Assembly (NCBI GenBank): GCA_021324615.1 | Contig: JAJPIT010000008.1 | Span: forward strand, 1-56,459 | Direction of reading: 5' to 3' | Origin: Terriglobia bacterium | GTDB lineage: Bacteria; Acidobacteriota; Terriglobia; Bryobacterales; Bryobacteraceae | Length of the DNA stretch: 56,459 bases | In this document: in pieces, positions 43,259 through 51,291 of the stretch | Layout of the letters: each line of letters opens with the position of its first letter | How positions within the stretch are numbered: position 1 is the first letter of the stretch | Notes under the pieces: generated by a model | Database searches by the model: none | What the model saw: the letters and a program-made list of their open reading frames with translations, nothing else | Told to the model about the DNA's origin: nothing | Translations under genes and position numbers: made by a program

Positions 43259-44287
43259 ATGCCCAAGCCGCTGACATCCGCCGATTCCAGCGAACTGGAC
43301 CTGCTGCCGCCGTGGCGGGAACCGCTGCGCCCGGGCCGGATTTTGGGCGACGCCGCCGGATCGATTCTCATCAACGCCGCGATTTTCGCTTTTTTCGTCC
43401 TCGCGCCAGAAGGCCAGCAGCGGCCGCAGCGCCAGATCGTCGCCGACGATTTTCACCGAGCCGTTCACCTGGTGATGCCCCGATTTTACGAGCCGACCCA
43501 GAGGGAGCCGAACCGGGGCAAGATAAGCCGCGAGCTCGACGTAAACAGCATCCGGCAGGCTCCCGAGCGCCAGGCGCCTCGCCTGAAAGCTCCCGCACCG
43601 GCGCCCGGACCGGCCGTGCAAACGCCGCCGCCCAAGATCCCGCCGCCGCTGATCGAGCCGCCGAAAATCGAAGTCGCACAGGCGCCTCCGCCGCCCACTG
43701 CAACCGCTCCGCCGCTGCCCCCCGTCGCCGTGCCCGCGCCGCAGCGCTCCAAGCCGAAACTGGCGTTCGAAGACGTGGCCTCGGTGCCCGTCGATCCGGT
43801 CTTGGCGCCGAATCAGAACGGCCGCGCGCGATCCAATTCGCTCAATCGCCAAAGCCTGATTCCCGGTGCGAACGGTACCGTCGTCGGCGATCTGGGCGAT
43901 AGCGACGCCACGTTGCAAAGCGATACTCAAAATGCCGCTCCGGGACGGATCGGCAGCAATTTGCAGCTTTTAAGCGACGCCAAGGGGGTCGATTTCAAGC
44001 CTTATATGATGCAGGTTTTGCTGGCGGTTCGGCGCAACTGGCTGGCCATTATCCCGGAAAGCGCCCGAATGGGTCGGCGCGGCCGCGTGTTGATTCAATT
44101 TGCAATCGATCGTAAAGGCGGGGTTCCCAAATTGGTGATCGCCGAAGGCACCGGCACCGATTCGCTGGATCGGGCCGCGGTGGCCGCCATCAGCGCATCT
44201 TATCCCTTCCCCCCGCTGCCGGCCGAGTATAAGGGCGATCAGATCCGCCTCCAGATGGCCTTCGGCTATAACATGCCGGTGAAATAA
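43259..44287 (+). CDS. TonB-family energy transducer protein
   Basis: A 342-residue protein with one membrane helix (about residues 28-49, GSILINAAIFAFFVL), a long Pro/Ala-rich linker (about 105-165, with PPP and PAP runs) that spans the periplasm, and a TonB C-terminal domain (residues about 255-340, VLIQFAIDRKGGVPKLVIAEG in parts). TonB proteins pass proton-motive energy to outer-membrane receptors; no ExbB, ExbD or receptor gene is adjacent, so the partner is elsewhere. A tiny membrane-protein gene follows six bases after the stop. Confidence 0.9.
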   Translation: MPKPLTSADSSELDLLPPWREPLRPGRILGDAAGSILINAAIFAFFVLAPEGQQRPQRQIVADDFHRAVHLVMPRFYEPTQREPNRGKISRELDVNSIRQAPERQAPRLKAPAPAPGPAVQTPPPKIPPPLIEPPKIEVAQAPPPPTATAPPLPPVAVPAPQRSKPKLAFEDVASVPVDPVLAPNQNGRARSNSLNRQSLIPGANGTVVGDLGDSDATLQSDTQNAAPGRIGSNLQLLSDAKGVDFKPYMMQVLLAVRRNWLAIIPESARMGRRGRVLIQFAIDRKGGVPKLVIAEGTGTDSLDRAAVAAISASYPFPPLPAEYKGDQIRLQMAFGYNMPVK

Positions 44288-44293
44288 ACCATT

Positions 44294-44452
44294 ATGAATC
44301 TGAGGTTTGCACTGGCGATGGCGTGCTACGCGGGACTCGCGCTGCTGGCTGGATTCACCCTCGACGGCAAAATTCGCATCGGGACGTGGATTATTCTAGG
44401 GTATTTCGCGCTCCGGACCTATCTCGTCGTTCTAAAGCGCCAGTTGGAATAA
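44294..44452 (+). CDS. 52-residue membrane protein
   Basis: A short open frame with two hydrophobic segments (FALAMACYAGLALLAGF and WIILGYFALRTYLVVL) separated by DGKIRIGT. It starts six bases after the TonB-like gene's stop, in good operon distance, and its tail is basic. It is likely real because both segments form clean helices; function unknown. Confidence 0.6.
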   Translation: MNLRFALAMACYAGLALLAGFTLDGKIRIGTWIILGYFALRTYLVVLKRQLE

Positions 44453-44839
44453 GCGGCCGGCATATCCCGCCTGAGAAGATTATTAGATCTCATCTAAGGT
44501 AAAGCTTCGAGATACGTCTCGGCGCAATCCTATTACCCTGCTAATTACCAGTGGTTGTGCTGTTCGCATTCCCGGAACAGCCGCCGACGTTTCAGTCTGG
44601 GAGAGAGTGGGTGGGACATGGTCCCAATTCGGAATAGCGGAGTATCGATGATGGAGCCCGGCCGCGCCCGGAGCGTGGCGAGCAGGGATTCACAATCCAA
44701 GGTTTCTCTCTGATTCCAAAGCAGAAGGCCTGCTTCAGGCGGCGCCCGTTCCCTGCGGCGGAAGGCGGCAGCTCCGCCAGATTCGCCGATTGGCGCGGGG
44801 CGTGCATCTCCCGAGAAACGTTAGATGAGGAGAGCCAAG
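44453..44839 (+). other. Non-coding stretch before the sigma-factor gene
   Basis: No convincing gene or tRNA on either strand in about 387 bases. It holds several short inverted repeats: GCTGTTC/GAACAGC (44559-44581), TGGGAC-ATG-GTCCCA (44612-44626) and GGCGG/CCGCC (44764-44778). It ends with GAGGAG, seven bases before the ATG at 44840. It could be a long leader of the sigma-factor mRNA or hold a small RNA; no known RNA family is recognised. Confidence 0.4.
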
Positions 44840-45730
44840 ATGATGACGATGACGATGACGAAATGCAAGACGGCCGCCGCACCGGTCCTCCGGGCGCTTC
44901 CCACAAAGAGCAGCCGGCCAACGCCGGTAAAGCCTATGGGCGTGGCGTCGGCGCTGCACGCGCCGGCCCAGCAGAAACCGCCGTTGAATCCCGCCGCGCA
45001 GCAGGCCGCCAAGCTCGCGCGCCGCGACCGCATCGTGCTCGAGCATCTGCCGCTGGTAAAGGCCATCGCCGTGCGAGTTCACGAAAATCTTCCGGTGCAC
45101 GTCGATCTGGACGATCTGGTTCACGCCGGAATTCTCGGTCTTTTCGACGCGGCCAATAAGTTTAATCCCGATAAACAGGTTGTTTTTTCGAGCTACGCCA
45201 AGCACCGGATCAAGGGCGCCATCCTGGACAGCCTGCGCCAGCTCGATTGGGCCTCGCGCGACATGCGCCGCCGGCATAAGCAGGTGGAAGCCGCCACGCG
45301 CGATCTGGCGGCGGCGCTTCAGCGCAACCCCACCGAGGCGGAGGTCGCGGCCAAGCTCGGCATGGATGTGGACCGCTGGCGCAGCATGATGCTCGACCTG
45401 CGCAATGTCGGGCTGATCTCCGCCTCCACGCGCTCCAACGAAAGCGAGGATCTGCCGGCTCCCGATTTTCCCAGCAAGCCGGAGACGCAGCCCGATTCGA
45501 TCTGCGCGCGGGAGCAGCTCAAGAATGTGCTCGGGGAAGCGATGAAGACGCTGCCGGAGCGCTACCGGAAAGTGGTGCTGCTGTACTACAGCAACGAAAT
45601 GACCATGAAAGAGATCGGCGGCGTGCTGGGGATCAATGAAAGCCGCGTCTCGCAGATCCATAAGGCCGCGCTGGAAAAGATGATGGTCGCCCTCCAGGCC
45701 AACGGGATCACCTCCAGCCAGGCGTTTTAG
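44840..45730 (+). CDS. RNA polymerase sigma factor, FliA/WhiG-like (sigma-70 family)
   Basis: A 296-residue alternative sigma factor. Region 2 covers HLPLVKAIAVRVHENLPV to DDLVHAGILGLFDAANKF and SSYAKHRIKGAILDSLRQLDWASR (in parts), the FliA/SigB/WhiG pattern. Region 3 follows, and region 4 ends with the helix-turn-helix MTMKEIGGVLGINESRVSQIHKAAL. No flagellar gene is nearby, so its regulon is open. The ATG at 44840, with GAGGAG seven bases upstream, is preferred to the ATG at 44825. The 5' coding end has a (GATGAC)n repeat giving MMTMTMTK and several candidate start codons. The N-terminal 60 residues are a low-complexity extension. Confidence 0.9.
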   Translation: MMTMTMTKCKTAAAPVLRALPTKSSRPTPVKPMGVASALHAPAQQKPPLNPAAQQAAKLARRDRIVLEHLPLVKAIAVRVHENLPVHVDLDDLVHAGILGLFDAANKFNPDKQVVFSSYAKHRIKGAILDSLRQLDWASRDMRRRHKQVEAATRDLAAALQRNPTEAEVAAKLGMDVDRWRSMMLDLRNVGLISASTRSNESEDLPAPDFPSKPETQPDSICAREQLKNVLGEAMKTLPERYRKVVLLYYSNEMTMKEIGGVLGINESRVSQIHKAALEKMMVALQANGITSSQAF

Positions 45731-45754
45731 CCCGGCGCTCCGGTTCCGCCGGCG

Positions 45755-46387
45755 CTACGGGCGCAATCCGCCGGAGCGGACGATATTCAGGGCGCGGACA
45801 ATCATGTCCGCCGTCTCTTGCTCGCCGATGGTCGAGTTCACCATCAGGTGGAAATACTGCCGCGCCGGCCATTCGATTCCGAAGTGGCGCCGGATGAAAG
45901 CGGTGCGGTCGCGATCCACGCTCTGCGCCAGCTCCTCGGCTTCCTCCTCGCTCTTGCCTTCGCTGGCGATGCGGCGGACCTTCTCATGATGCGGGGCGTA
46001 GATGAAAACGTGGAGGGCGTCGGACCGGCCGGAGAGATAGTAGGCCGCACCCCGCCCCACGATGACCGCGTTGCCCCGCGCGGCGACATCCCGCACCAGC
46101 GCTTCGGCCGTTTCCCGGATGTCCTCGGCGTCGGCCGTGGTCATGCGGGGGGTGTTGATGTTGCCTTCGAAGCTGCCGCGAACGAACGCTTTCAATAACC
46201 GGCGCCGCAGCGGATCGTTGCGTTCCTCCTGGCGCTCGACGTGGCGCCGGTCGCAGGACAGGCGGCGGGCGATTTCATCGGTGAACTGCTGGTCCCACAG
46301 CTCCCATCCCAGCCGGTCCGCCACTCGTCTGGCGATCGCGCTCGCGCCGCTTCCGTATTCGCGCTCGATCGTCACGAGTTTGATCAT
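45755..46387 (-). CDS. Cytidylate kinase-like protein
   Basis: A 210-residue P-loop-like protein of the cytidylate-kinase-like family. The start MIKLVTIEREYGSGASAIARRVAD has the GSGASAIA stretch in place of a classic Walker A (GxxxxGK). The LID-like region SCDRRHVERQEERNDPLRR follows, then NAVIVGRGAAYYL and the HVFIYAPHHEKVRRIA strand. The substrate is uncertain; family members are not the housekeeping Cmk. The start is at 46387, since the upstream 55 codons lie in the gap and in the aminotransferase gene. It lies 28 bases after that gene on the same strand. Confidence 0.85.
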   Translation of the reverse strand: MIKLVTIEREYGSGASAIARRVADRLGWELWDQQFTDEIARRLSCDRRHVERQEERNDPLRRRLLKAFVRGSFEGNINTPRMTTADAEDIRETAEALVRDVAARGNAVIVGRGAAYYLSGRSDALHVFIYAPHHEKVRRIASEGKSEEEAEELAQSVDRDRTAFIRRHFGIEWPARQYFHLMVNSTIGEQETADMIVRALNIVRSGGLRP

Positions 46388-46415
46388 GCCCACTCCTGCC
46401 CGCGCGGGACGGAAG

Positions 46416-47600
46416 TTAGCGGGAACTGACCGCCGAGGCCCACCGCTCGGAAACTTGGTGGATGCGGCGGACCGCCTCGTGGATGTTCTCCAGCGAATTC
46501 GCGCAACTGAAGCGGACGTATCCGTCCCCGTAGCGGCCGAACGCGGCGCCATCCAGGCAGGCGACGCCCGCCTCGTTCATCAGCAGGTCGGCCATGGCCT
46601 TGGAACGGATTCCCGTATCGGCGATGCTGGGAAAGGAGTAGAACGTACCCGCCGGGGAGTGCGCGCGGAATCCCGGAATCTGATTCAGCGCCGCGGTGAT
46701 TGCGTCGCGGCGGCGGCGAAACTCCTCAACCATCGCGTCCACGCAATCCTGCGGGCCTTCCAGCGCCGCGATTCCGGCGCGCTGCACGAAACTGGCCGTG
46801 CACGAATTGGAGTTCACCATCAGCATCACCACCGCTTTGGCCAGCCACTCCGGCATCACCCCGTAACCAAGGCGCCAGCCGGTCATGGAATAGGTTTTGG
46901 AGAATCCATCGACGATCACGGTTTTTTCGGCCATTCCTTCGAAACTGGCGATGGAAACCGGCTCCTGGCCGAAACAGATGCGCGAATAAATTTCGTCGCT
47001 GAGCACCATCACGTCGCGGTCGCGCAGCATCTCCGCCAGGCGCGCCACATCTTCCCGCGGAATCACGCCGCCGGTCGGATTGTGCGGCGAATTGAGCACC
47101 ACCAGCTTCGTTTTTGGCGTCAAAAGCGCTTGAAATTGATCCAAATCGAGCGAAAAACCGCGTTTTTCGAGCAGCGGAATGGGCTTGGCCACGCCGCCCT
47201 GAAAACGGATCATCGATTCGTAGATGGGGAAGCCGGGATCGGGATAAATGACCTCGTCTCCTTCCTCGATCAGGGCGGTGAGGACGAAAAAGAGAATGGG
47301 TTTGGCGCCGGGCGTGACGCAAACATTTTCGGCGCGGGCGCGGATGCCGCGAGTGCGGGAAATATAGTTGGCGATCGACTCCCGCAGCGCGGGGTCGCCC
47401 TGCGTGGGGCCGTACTTGGTCCAGCCGTCGTCGAGGGCTTTCTTGGCGGCCTCGCGAATATGTTCCGGAGTCGGGAAATCCGGCTCGCCGATCTCCAGGT
47501 GAACGATGCTGCGGCCCTGTTTTTCAAGCGCGCGGGCCCGTGCGAGCACTTCGAAGGCCGATTCCGTTCCCAGGCGGGACATGCGATTGACAAGATGCAT
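46416..47600 (-). CDS. Class I/II PLP-dependent aminotransferase
   Basis: A 394-residue fold type I aminotransferase of the aspartate/aromatic-like group. Seen are LEIGEPDFPTPEHI at the N-terminus, YGPTQGDPALRE, the Asn in NSPHNPTGGVI, DEIYS with the PLP Asp, the PLP lysine in GFSKTYSMTGWRLGY and the substrate arginine in VRFSCANS. It may act on aspartate, alanine or branched amino acids. It is preceded on the same strand by the rodZ gene, 60 bases away. Confidence 0.92.
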   Translation of the reverse strand: MHLVNRMSRLGTESAFEVLARARALEKQGRSIVHLEIGEPDFPTPEHIREAAKKALDDGWTKYGPTQGDPALRESIANYISRTRGIRARAENVCVTPGAKPILFFVLTALIEEGDEVIYPDPGFPIYESMIRFQGGVAKPIPLLEKRGFSLDLDQFQALLTPKTKLVVLNSPHNPTGGVIPREDVARLAEMLRDRDVMVLSDEIYSRICFGQEPVSIASFEGMAEKTVIVDGFSKTYSMTGWRLGYGVMPEWLAKAVVMLMVNSNSCTASFVQRAGIAALEGPQDCVDAMVEEFRRRRDAITAALNQIPGFRAHSPAGTFYSFPSIADTGIRSKAMADLLMNEAGVACLDGAAFGRYGDGYVRFSCANSLENIHEAVRRIHQVSERWASAVSSR

Positions 47601-47660
47601 AGCCTCTTGATCTTATCGCGGGGAAGCGGGAGCCGCCAGGGCTTGCCGGCGCGCGATGGG

Positions 47661-48524
47661 TCAAAGCGTCTGATTGGGGGTCAAGATCTGGAAATTATCG
47701 GGCGTGAATAACACGATCCGCACCTGGCCCCTGGGTCCGATGGGTCCGATCGGTTTTCCGTTCCACATCACCTCCAGGCCGCCCGCGTTGCCGACCTTCA
47801 TCTTGGCCACGTCCAGGCCGGTTAACGTCTTGGTCTGGCTGGGTTCCAGAATGCCGGAGAAGATCTGTTTTCCCTCGCTGGTGATCGAGAGCCAGGTTTT
47901 CTCGGTGGCCGAAAGATTCAGGACGACGTGATTGACGCCGTCGGCGCTGGTGGTGCTGGTCACGTTCAACGACGCTGGCGAGGCGGTTTCCGCTTTCACA
48001 GGCGCCGCGGCCGCGGGCTGGGCGGGCGGCGGGGCCGGATGGTCCGCGCGAGCCGTGCGTTCACCTGCGGGAACCGGCGGCGCGGATTGCGACGCCTTGT
48101 TGTACCAGGCGTAGAAGCCCGAAGTCGCCAGCAGCATGGCGAGCAGCGCGGCGACAGGCAAGCCGATTTGCGAATCGGGAAAATAGCGGCGGTTGGCCTC
48201 GCGCACGATGGGATCGAGGTCGCGCAAGGGCGGCGGTTCGGCGCGCCTTCCATATTTCGGATCGGCGCCGGGAAGCGGCAGGGGCTCCAGCACCGCCGTG
48301 AGCGACTCGATTCCGGGTTGCAGGAGGCTTTCATCGACGCCCAGCGAGGCGGCGTACTGCCTTACGAAACTTTTGTAGAAAAACGTTCCGGGCAAGCTCT
48401 TCAAGTCGTCCTGTTCGATGGCCCGCAGATAGCGCTGGGTGATGCAGAGCTCTCCGGCGATCTCGGCCAGATCGCGCCCTTGCCTTTCGCGCTCGGTTTT
48501 CAGAACTGCTCCAACCGAATTCAT
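47661..48524 (-). CDS. rodZ: RodZ-like cytoskeleton protein
   Basis: A 287-residue RodZ-type protein that links MreB to the membrane. It has an N-terminal Cro-like helix-turn-helix (residues 4-68, TERERQGRDLAEIAGELCITQRYLRAIE in parts), a linker, one transmembrane helix (about 119-140), an Ala/Pro-rich periplasmic linker and a C-terminal beta domain of the DUF4115 type (WLSITSEGKQIFSGIL and MWNGKPIGPIG). Length and order match RodZ. The start overlaps no other gene; AGGTGA lies before the ATG. It diverges from the glycan cluster. Confidence 0.9.
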   Translation of the reverse strand: MNSVGAVLKTERERQGRDLAEIAGELCITQRYLRAIEQDDLKSLPGTFFYKSFVRQYAASLGVDESLLQPGIESLTAVLEPLPLPGADPKYGRRAEPPPLRDLDPIVREANRRYFPDSQIGLPVAALLAMLLATSGFYAWYNKASQSAPPVPAGERTARADHPAPPPAQPAAAAPVKAETASPASLNVTSTTSADGVNHVVLNLSATEKTWLSITSEGKQIFSGILEPSQTKTLTGLDVAKMKVGNAGGLEVMWNGKPIGPIGPRGQVRIVLFTPDNFQILTPNQTL

Positions 48525-48581
48525 AATTCACCTGATAAGATTTGAAGTTCGGATCGTTCCAGTCGTTTTAGGCTGGAGTAC

Positions 48582-48587
48582 TATAAT
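48582..48587 (+). promoter_or_regulatory. TATAAT box before the glycosyltransferase cluster
   Basis: A perfect TATAAT ends 13 bases before the GTG at 48601, so a leader of about six bases would be expected. AGGA lies directly against the GTG, too close for normal use. No clear -35 box. It lies in the 76-base gap shared with rodZ. Confidence 0.45.
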
Positions 48588-48600
48588 ACAACAGCCAGGA

Positions 48601-49644
48601 GTGCCCGTCCCGCCCAAGGTTTCGCCGGCCATAACGGTCGCCGTGGTCAATTGGAACCGCCGGGATTTGCTGCGCGAGTGTCTCAAATCGTTGGCCTCGC
48701 AAACCCACCCGAGCTTTGAAGTGGTGGTGGTGGACAATGGCTCTAGCGATGGATCGGCGGCGCTGGTAAAAGATTTAGCGCGGTCCTATCCGGTTCCGCT
48801 GCGCCTGATTCAAAATTCGACCAACCGTGGATTCTGCGCGGCCAATAATCAGGCGATCGCCGTATCCCGCTCCGAGCTGATCGCCTTACTCAACAACGAC
48901 GCGGAGGCCGATCCGGACTGGTTGAGCGAACTGGCCGCGGCGATTCAATCCGGCGACCGCATTGGCATGGCCGCCTCGAAGATCCTGGTATGGGAGGACC
49001 CCACGCGCATCGACAAGTGCGGCCATCTGATCTACCCGGACGGGCAGAACCGCGGGCGGGGGTCGGGCCAGCTTGACCGCGGGCAGTTTGACCGGCTGGA
49101 GGAGACGCTGTGGCCGGACGGATGCGCGGCCATGTACCGGCGTGCGATGCTAGATGAGATCGGCGGATTCGACGAAGATTTTTTCGCCTACGCCGATGAC
49201 GCGGAGCTGGGATTGCGGGGGCGGATCGCCGGGTGGAGCTGCCTGTACGCGCCCGGAGCCGTGGTGCGTCATCATCGGGGGGCTACGCTGGGCCTGGGCT
49301 CGGCGCGCCGGCTCACGCTGATCGAACGGAATCGCGTGCTGCTGGCGGTGAAGCTGTTTCCGTGGAATCTGCTGTGGCTAAACGGCGCCTACTATCTGAA
49401 AAGAATCGGAGCGGGGACGTGGGCCGCGATCCGCAACCGCGGGGAGCTGCGCCGCTATTCGAAGCCGCGGGCGGCGATGGCGTTTCTGAAGGGAACGCTC
49501 TCGGCGGTGCCGCTGATTCCCCGGATGTGGAAGAAGCGCCGCCAGTTCTTCCGGACGAAGGCGCGGCTGACGCCGCTCCAGATCCGGGAGCTGCTGCTGC
49601 GCCACCGGATCTCGGCGCGGGAGCTTTCGGAGCAGTCCAACTGA
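48601..49644 (+). CDS. Family 2 glycosyltransferase
   Basis: A 347-residue inverting GT-A enzyme. It has VAVVNWNRRDLLRECL at the start, VVDNGSSDGSA with the first Asp, LLNNDAEADPDW with the DxD-like metal motif, and FFAYADDAELGLR as the ED-type catalytic motif. It resembles rhamnosyltransferase-like enzymes of LPS or exopolysaccharide. A hydrophobic C-terminal segment (LFPWNLLWLNGAYYL) could tie it to the membrane. The start is a GTG; a longer frame to 48439 overlaps rodZ. Its stop overlaps the CTG of the next gene. Confidence 0.9.
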   Translation: MPVPPKVSPAITVAVVNWNRRDLLRECLKSLASQTHPSFEVVVVDNGSSDGSAALVKDLARSYPVPLRLIQNSTNRGFCAANNQAIAVSRSELIALLNNDAEADPDWLSELAAAIQSGDRIGMAASKILVWEDPTRIDKCGHLIYPDGQNRGRGSGQLDRGQFDRLEETLWPDGCAAMYRRAMLDEIGGFDEDFFAYADDAELGLRGRIAGWSCLYAPGAVVRHHRGATLGLGSARRLTLIERNRVLLAVKLFPWNLLWLNGAYYLKRIGAGTWAAIRNRGELRRYSKPRAAMAFLKGTLSAVPLIPRMWKKRRQFFRTKARLTPLQIRELLLRHRISARELSEQSN

Positions 49645-50594
49645 CGGGCGACTGCCCGGCCTGCGGATGTGGCGAATCGCGCACGCTGTTTTCGGCCACT
49701 GACCGGCTGTATCGCACCACCGAAAAAATGTTTCAGATTGTCGAATGCCGGAGATGCCGGCTGATCCGCCTGCATCCCCGGCCGTCGCCGCGCGAGCTGC
49801 GCGATTATTATCCGCCCGGTTACTGGTACGCGCCGGAGGCCACCGCGGCCGACCGGCTGGAGCAGTGGTACCGGCGATTTGTGCTGCGCGATCACCTGAG
49901 ATTCGTCGAGCGGGCTCTTGCCCAGGCGAAGGAGCAAGGCCTGGTTTTGGACGTGGGCTGCGGCGGCGGGCTGTTTCTGGAGATGCTGCGCGAGCGCTGC
50001 CGGCGTCCGGTGGCAGGCCTGGATTTTTCGCTGGACGCCGCCCACGTGGCCTGGCGGCGGTCCGGCGTTCCGGCGGTGTGCGCGACGCTTTCCCGGGCTC
50101 CCTTTGCGCCCGGCGGCTGCGCGGCGATCACCATGTTTCACGTGCTCGAGCATCTCTACGACCCGGCCAGCTACCTGGATGCCGCGCATCAACTTTTGCG
50201 GCCGGAGGGACGGCTGATCCTGCAAGTGCCCAACGCGGCCTGCTGGCAGTTTCTGCTTTTCGGCGAGCGCTGGAACGGCATCGACGTGCCGCGCCATCTG
50301 ATCGATTTCCGGTTATCCGACATCGAGACGCTGCTCGATCACTGCGGATTTGAAATGGTGCGCACCAAGCACTTTTCGCTGCGCGACAATCCGGCCGGCA
50401 TGGCCACCAGCCTGGCGCCGCTGCTGGATCCGATGGCGCGCCGCCTGCGCGAAATCCGGGAAACGCCGGGCCGGCGGTTGTGGAAGGATCTGCTCTACGC
50501 CGCGCTGGTGGCGTCTTGCCTGCCGTTCACGATTCTGGAGGCGGCCTGCCGCGCCGGGTCCACCGTGATGGTGGAAGCTCGAAAGAAAAAGTGA
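49641..50594 (+). CDS. SAM-dependent methyltransferase with N-terminal zinc motif
   Basis: A 317-residue class I methyltransferase for a glycan or small molecule. The family start, a zinc motif (GDCPACGCGES, later ECRRCRL), begins directly after a CTG at 49641 that overlaps the TGA of the glycosyltransferase gene (CTGA). There is no ATG, GTG or TTG in frame for about 30 codons upstream, so CTG is the best start. The SAM-binding motif is VLDVGCGGGLF, then the acidic GLDFSLDAA, then TMFHVLEHLYDP and LLRPEGRLILQVPN. The C-terminal part is hydrophobic. The stop overlaps the GTG of the next gene. Confidence 0.85.
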   Translation: MTGDCPACGCGESRTLFSATDRLYRTTEKMFQIVECRRCRLIRLHPRPSPRELRDYYPPGYWYAPEATAADRLEQWYRRFVLRDHLRFVERALAQAKEQGLVLDVGCGGGLFLEMLRERCRRPVAGLDFSLDAAHVAWRRSGVPAVCATLSRAPFAPGGCAAITMFHVLEHLYDPASYLDAAHQLLRPEGRLILQVPNAACWQFLLFGERWNGIDVPRHLIDFRLSDIETLLDHCGFEMVRTKHFSLRDNPAGMATSLAPLLDPMARRLREIRETPGRRLWKDLLYAALVASCLPFTILEAACRAGSTVMVEARKKK

Positions 50595-51274
50595 TTTACG
50601 ATCGCCTGCGGGACGTTTTGCCGCGCCCCCTGCGGCGCTATATCCAGCACTTCGAGTCGTCGATCGAAGATGCGGTGGAGGCGTTTGCGGCGTCGTTGAA
50701 ACCCGGGGTGCGGATCCTGGACGCGGGCGCCGGGGAGGGGAATTATAAGCGCTATTTCGGCAAACATCGCTACGTGGGTCTGGATCTGGGCATCGGCGAC
50801 GCGGCCTGGAATTATTCGCGCCTCGACGTGATCGCGGATCTCGAAAATCTGCCGTTTCCCGATGCGAGCTTCGACGCCTGCATCAACATCGTCACGCTCG
50901 AACACGTCAGCGATCCGCGGCGCGTGCTGGGAGAGATTGCGCGGTCGCTCAAGCCCGGCGGGCGATTGCTGCTGGCGGCGCCGCTGGAATGGGAAGAGCA
51001 TCAGCAGCCGCACGATTATTTCCGCTACACGCGCTACGGGCTGGAGCATCTGCTTGGCGGCGCGGGATTTTCCGACATTTCGATCGTGCCGGTGGGCGGG
51101 ATTTTCCGCCTGATCTCGCGGCGGCTGCTGAACGCGCTGCAATTTTTCCCCGGGCCGGCGATTCTGATCGCGGCAATTTTCCTTGTGCCGCCGGCGCTGA
51201 TTCTGCCGCTGTTCGATTCGCTCGACCGCCGGCGCAGCTTCACGCCAGGGTTCCTCTGCTGGGCGCGATTATGA
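50591..51274 (+). CDS. SAM-dependent methyltransferase, membrane-tailed
   Basis: A 227-residue class I methyltransferase. It has ILDAGAGEGNYKRYF as the SAM motif, YVGLDLGIGD, and LEHVSDPRRVLGEIARSLKPGGRLLLAAP (in parts) of the methyltransferase-11 type. The last 50 residues include a hydrophobic segment (FFPGPAILIAAIFLVPPALIL) for membrane attachment. The GTG start overlaps the preceding stop by four bases (GTGA). It completes a glycosyltransferase/methyltransferase trio. Confidence 0.88.
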   Translation: MIYDRLRDVLPRPLRRYIQHFESSIEDAVEAFAASLKPGVRILDAGAGEGNYKRYFGKHRYVGLDLGIGDAAWNYSRLDVIADLENLPFPDASFDACINIVTLEHVSDPRRVLGEIARSLKPGGRLLLAAPLEWEEHQQPHDYFRYTRYGLEHLLGGAGFSDISIVPVGGIFRLISRRLLNALQFFPGPAILIAAIFLVPPALILPLFDSLDRRRSFTPGFLCWARL

Positions 51275-51291
51275 GAGCGTAAACTCAAATT

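Noticed and set aside
44453-44839. Cyclic di-GMP, cobalamin or other known riboswitch, or a tRNA
   Set aside because: None of the core sequences of those RNAs is present and no cloverleaf could be drawn.
46062-47711. 549-codon open frame opposite the aminotransferase and kinase-like genes
   Set aside because: Shadow frame that crosses two well-supported genes and has no recognisable domain.
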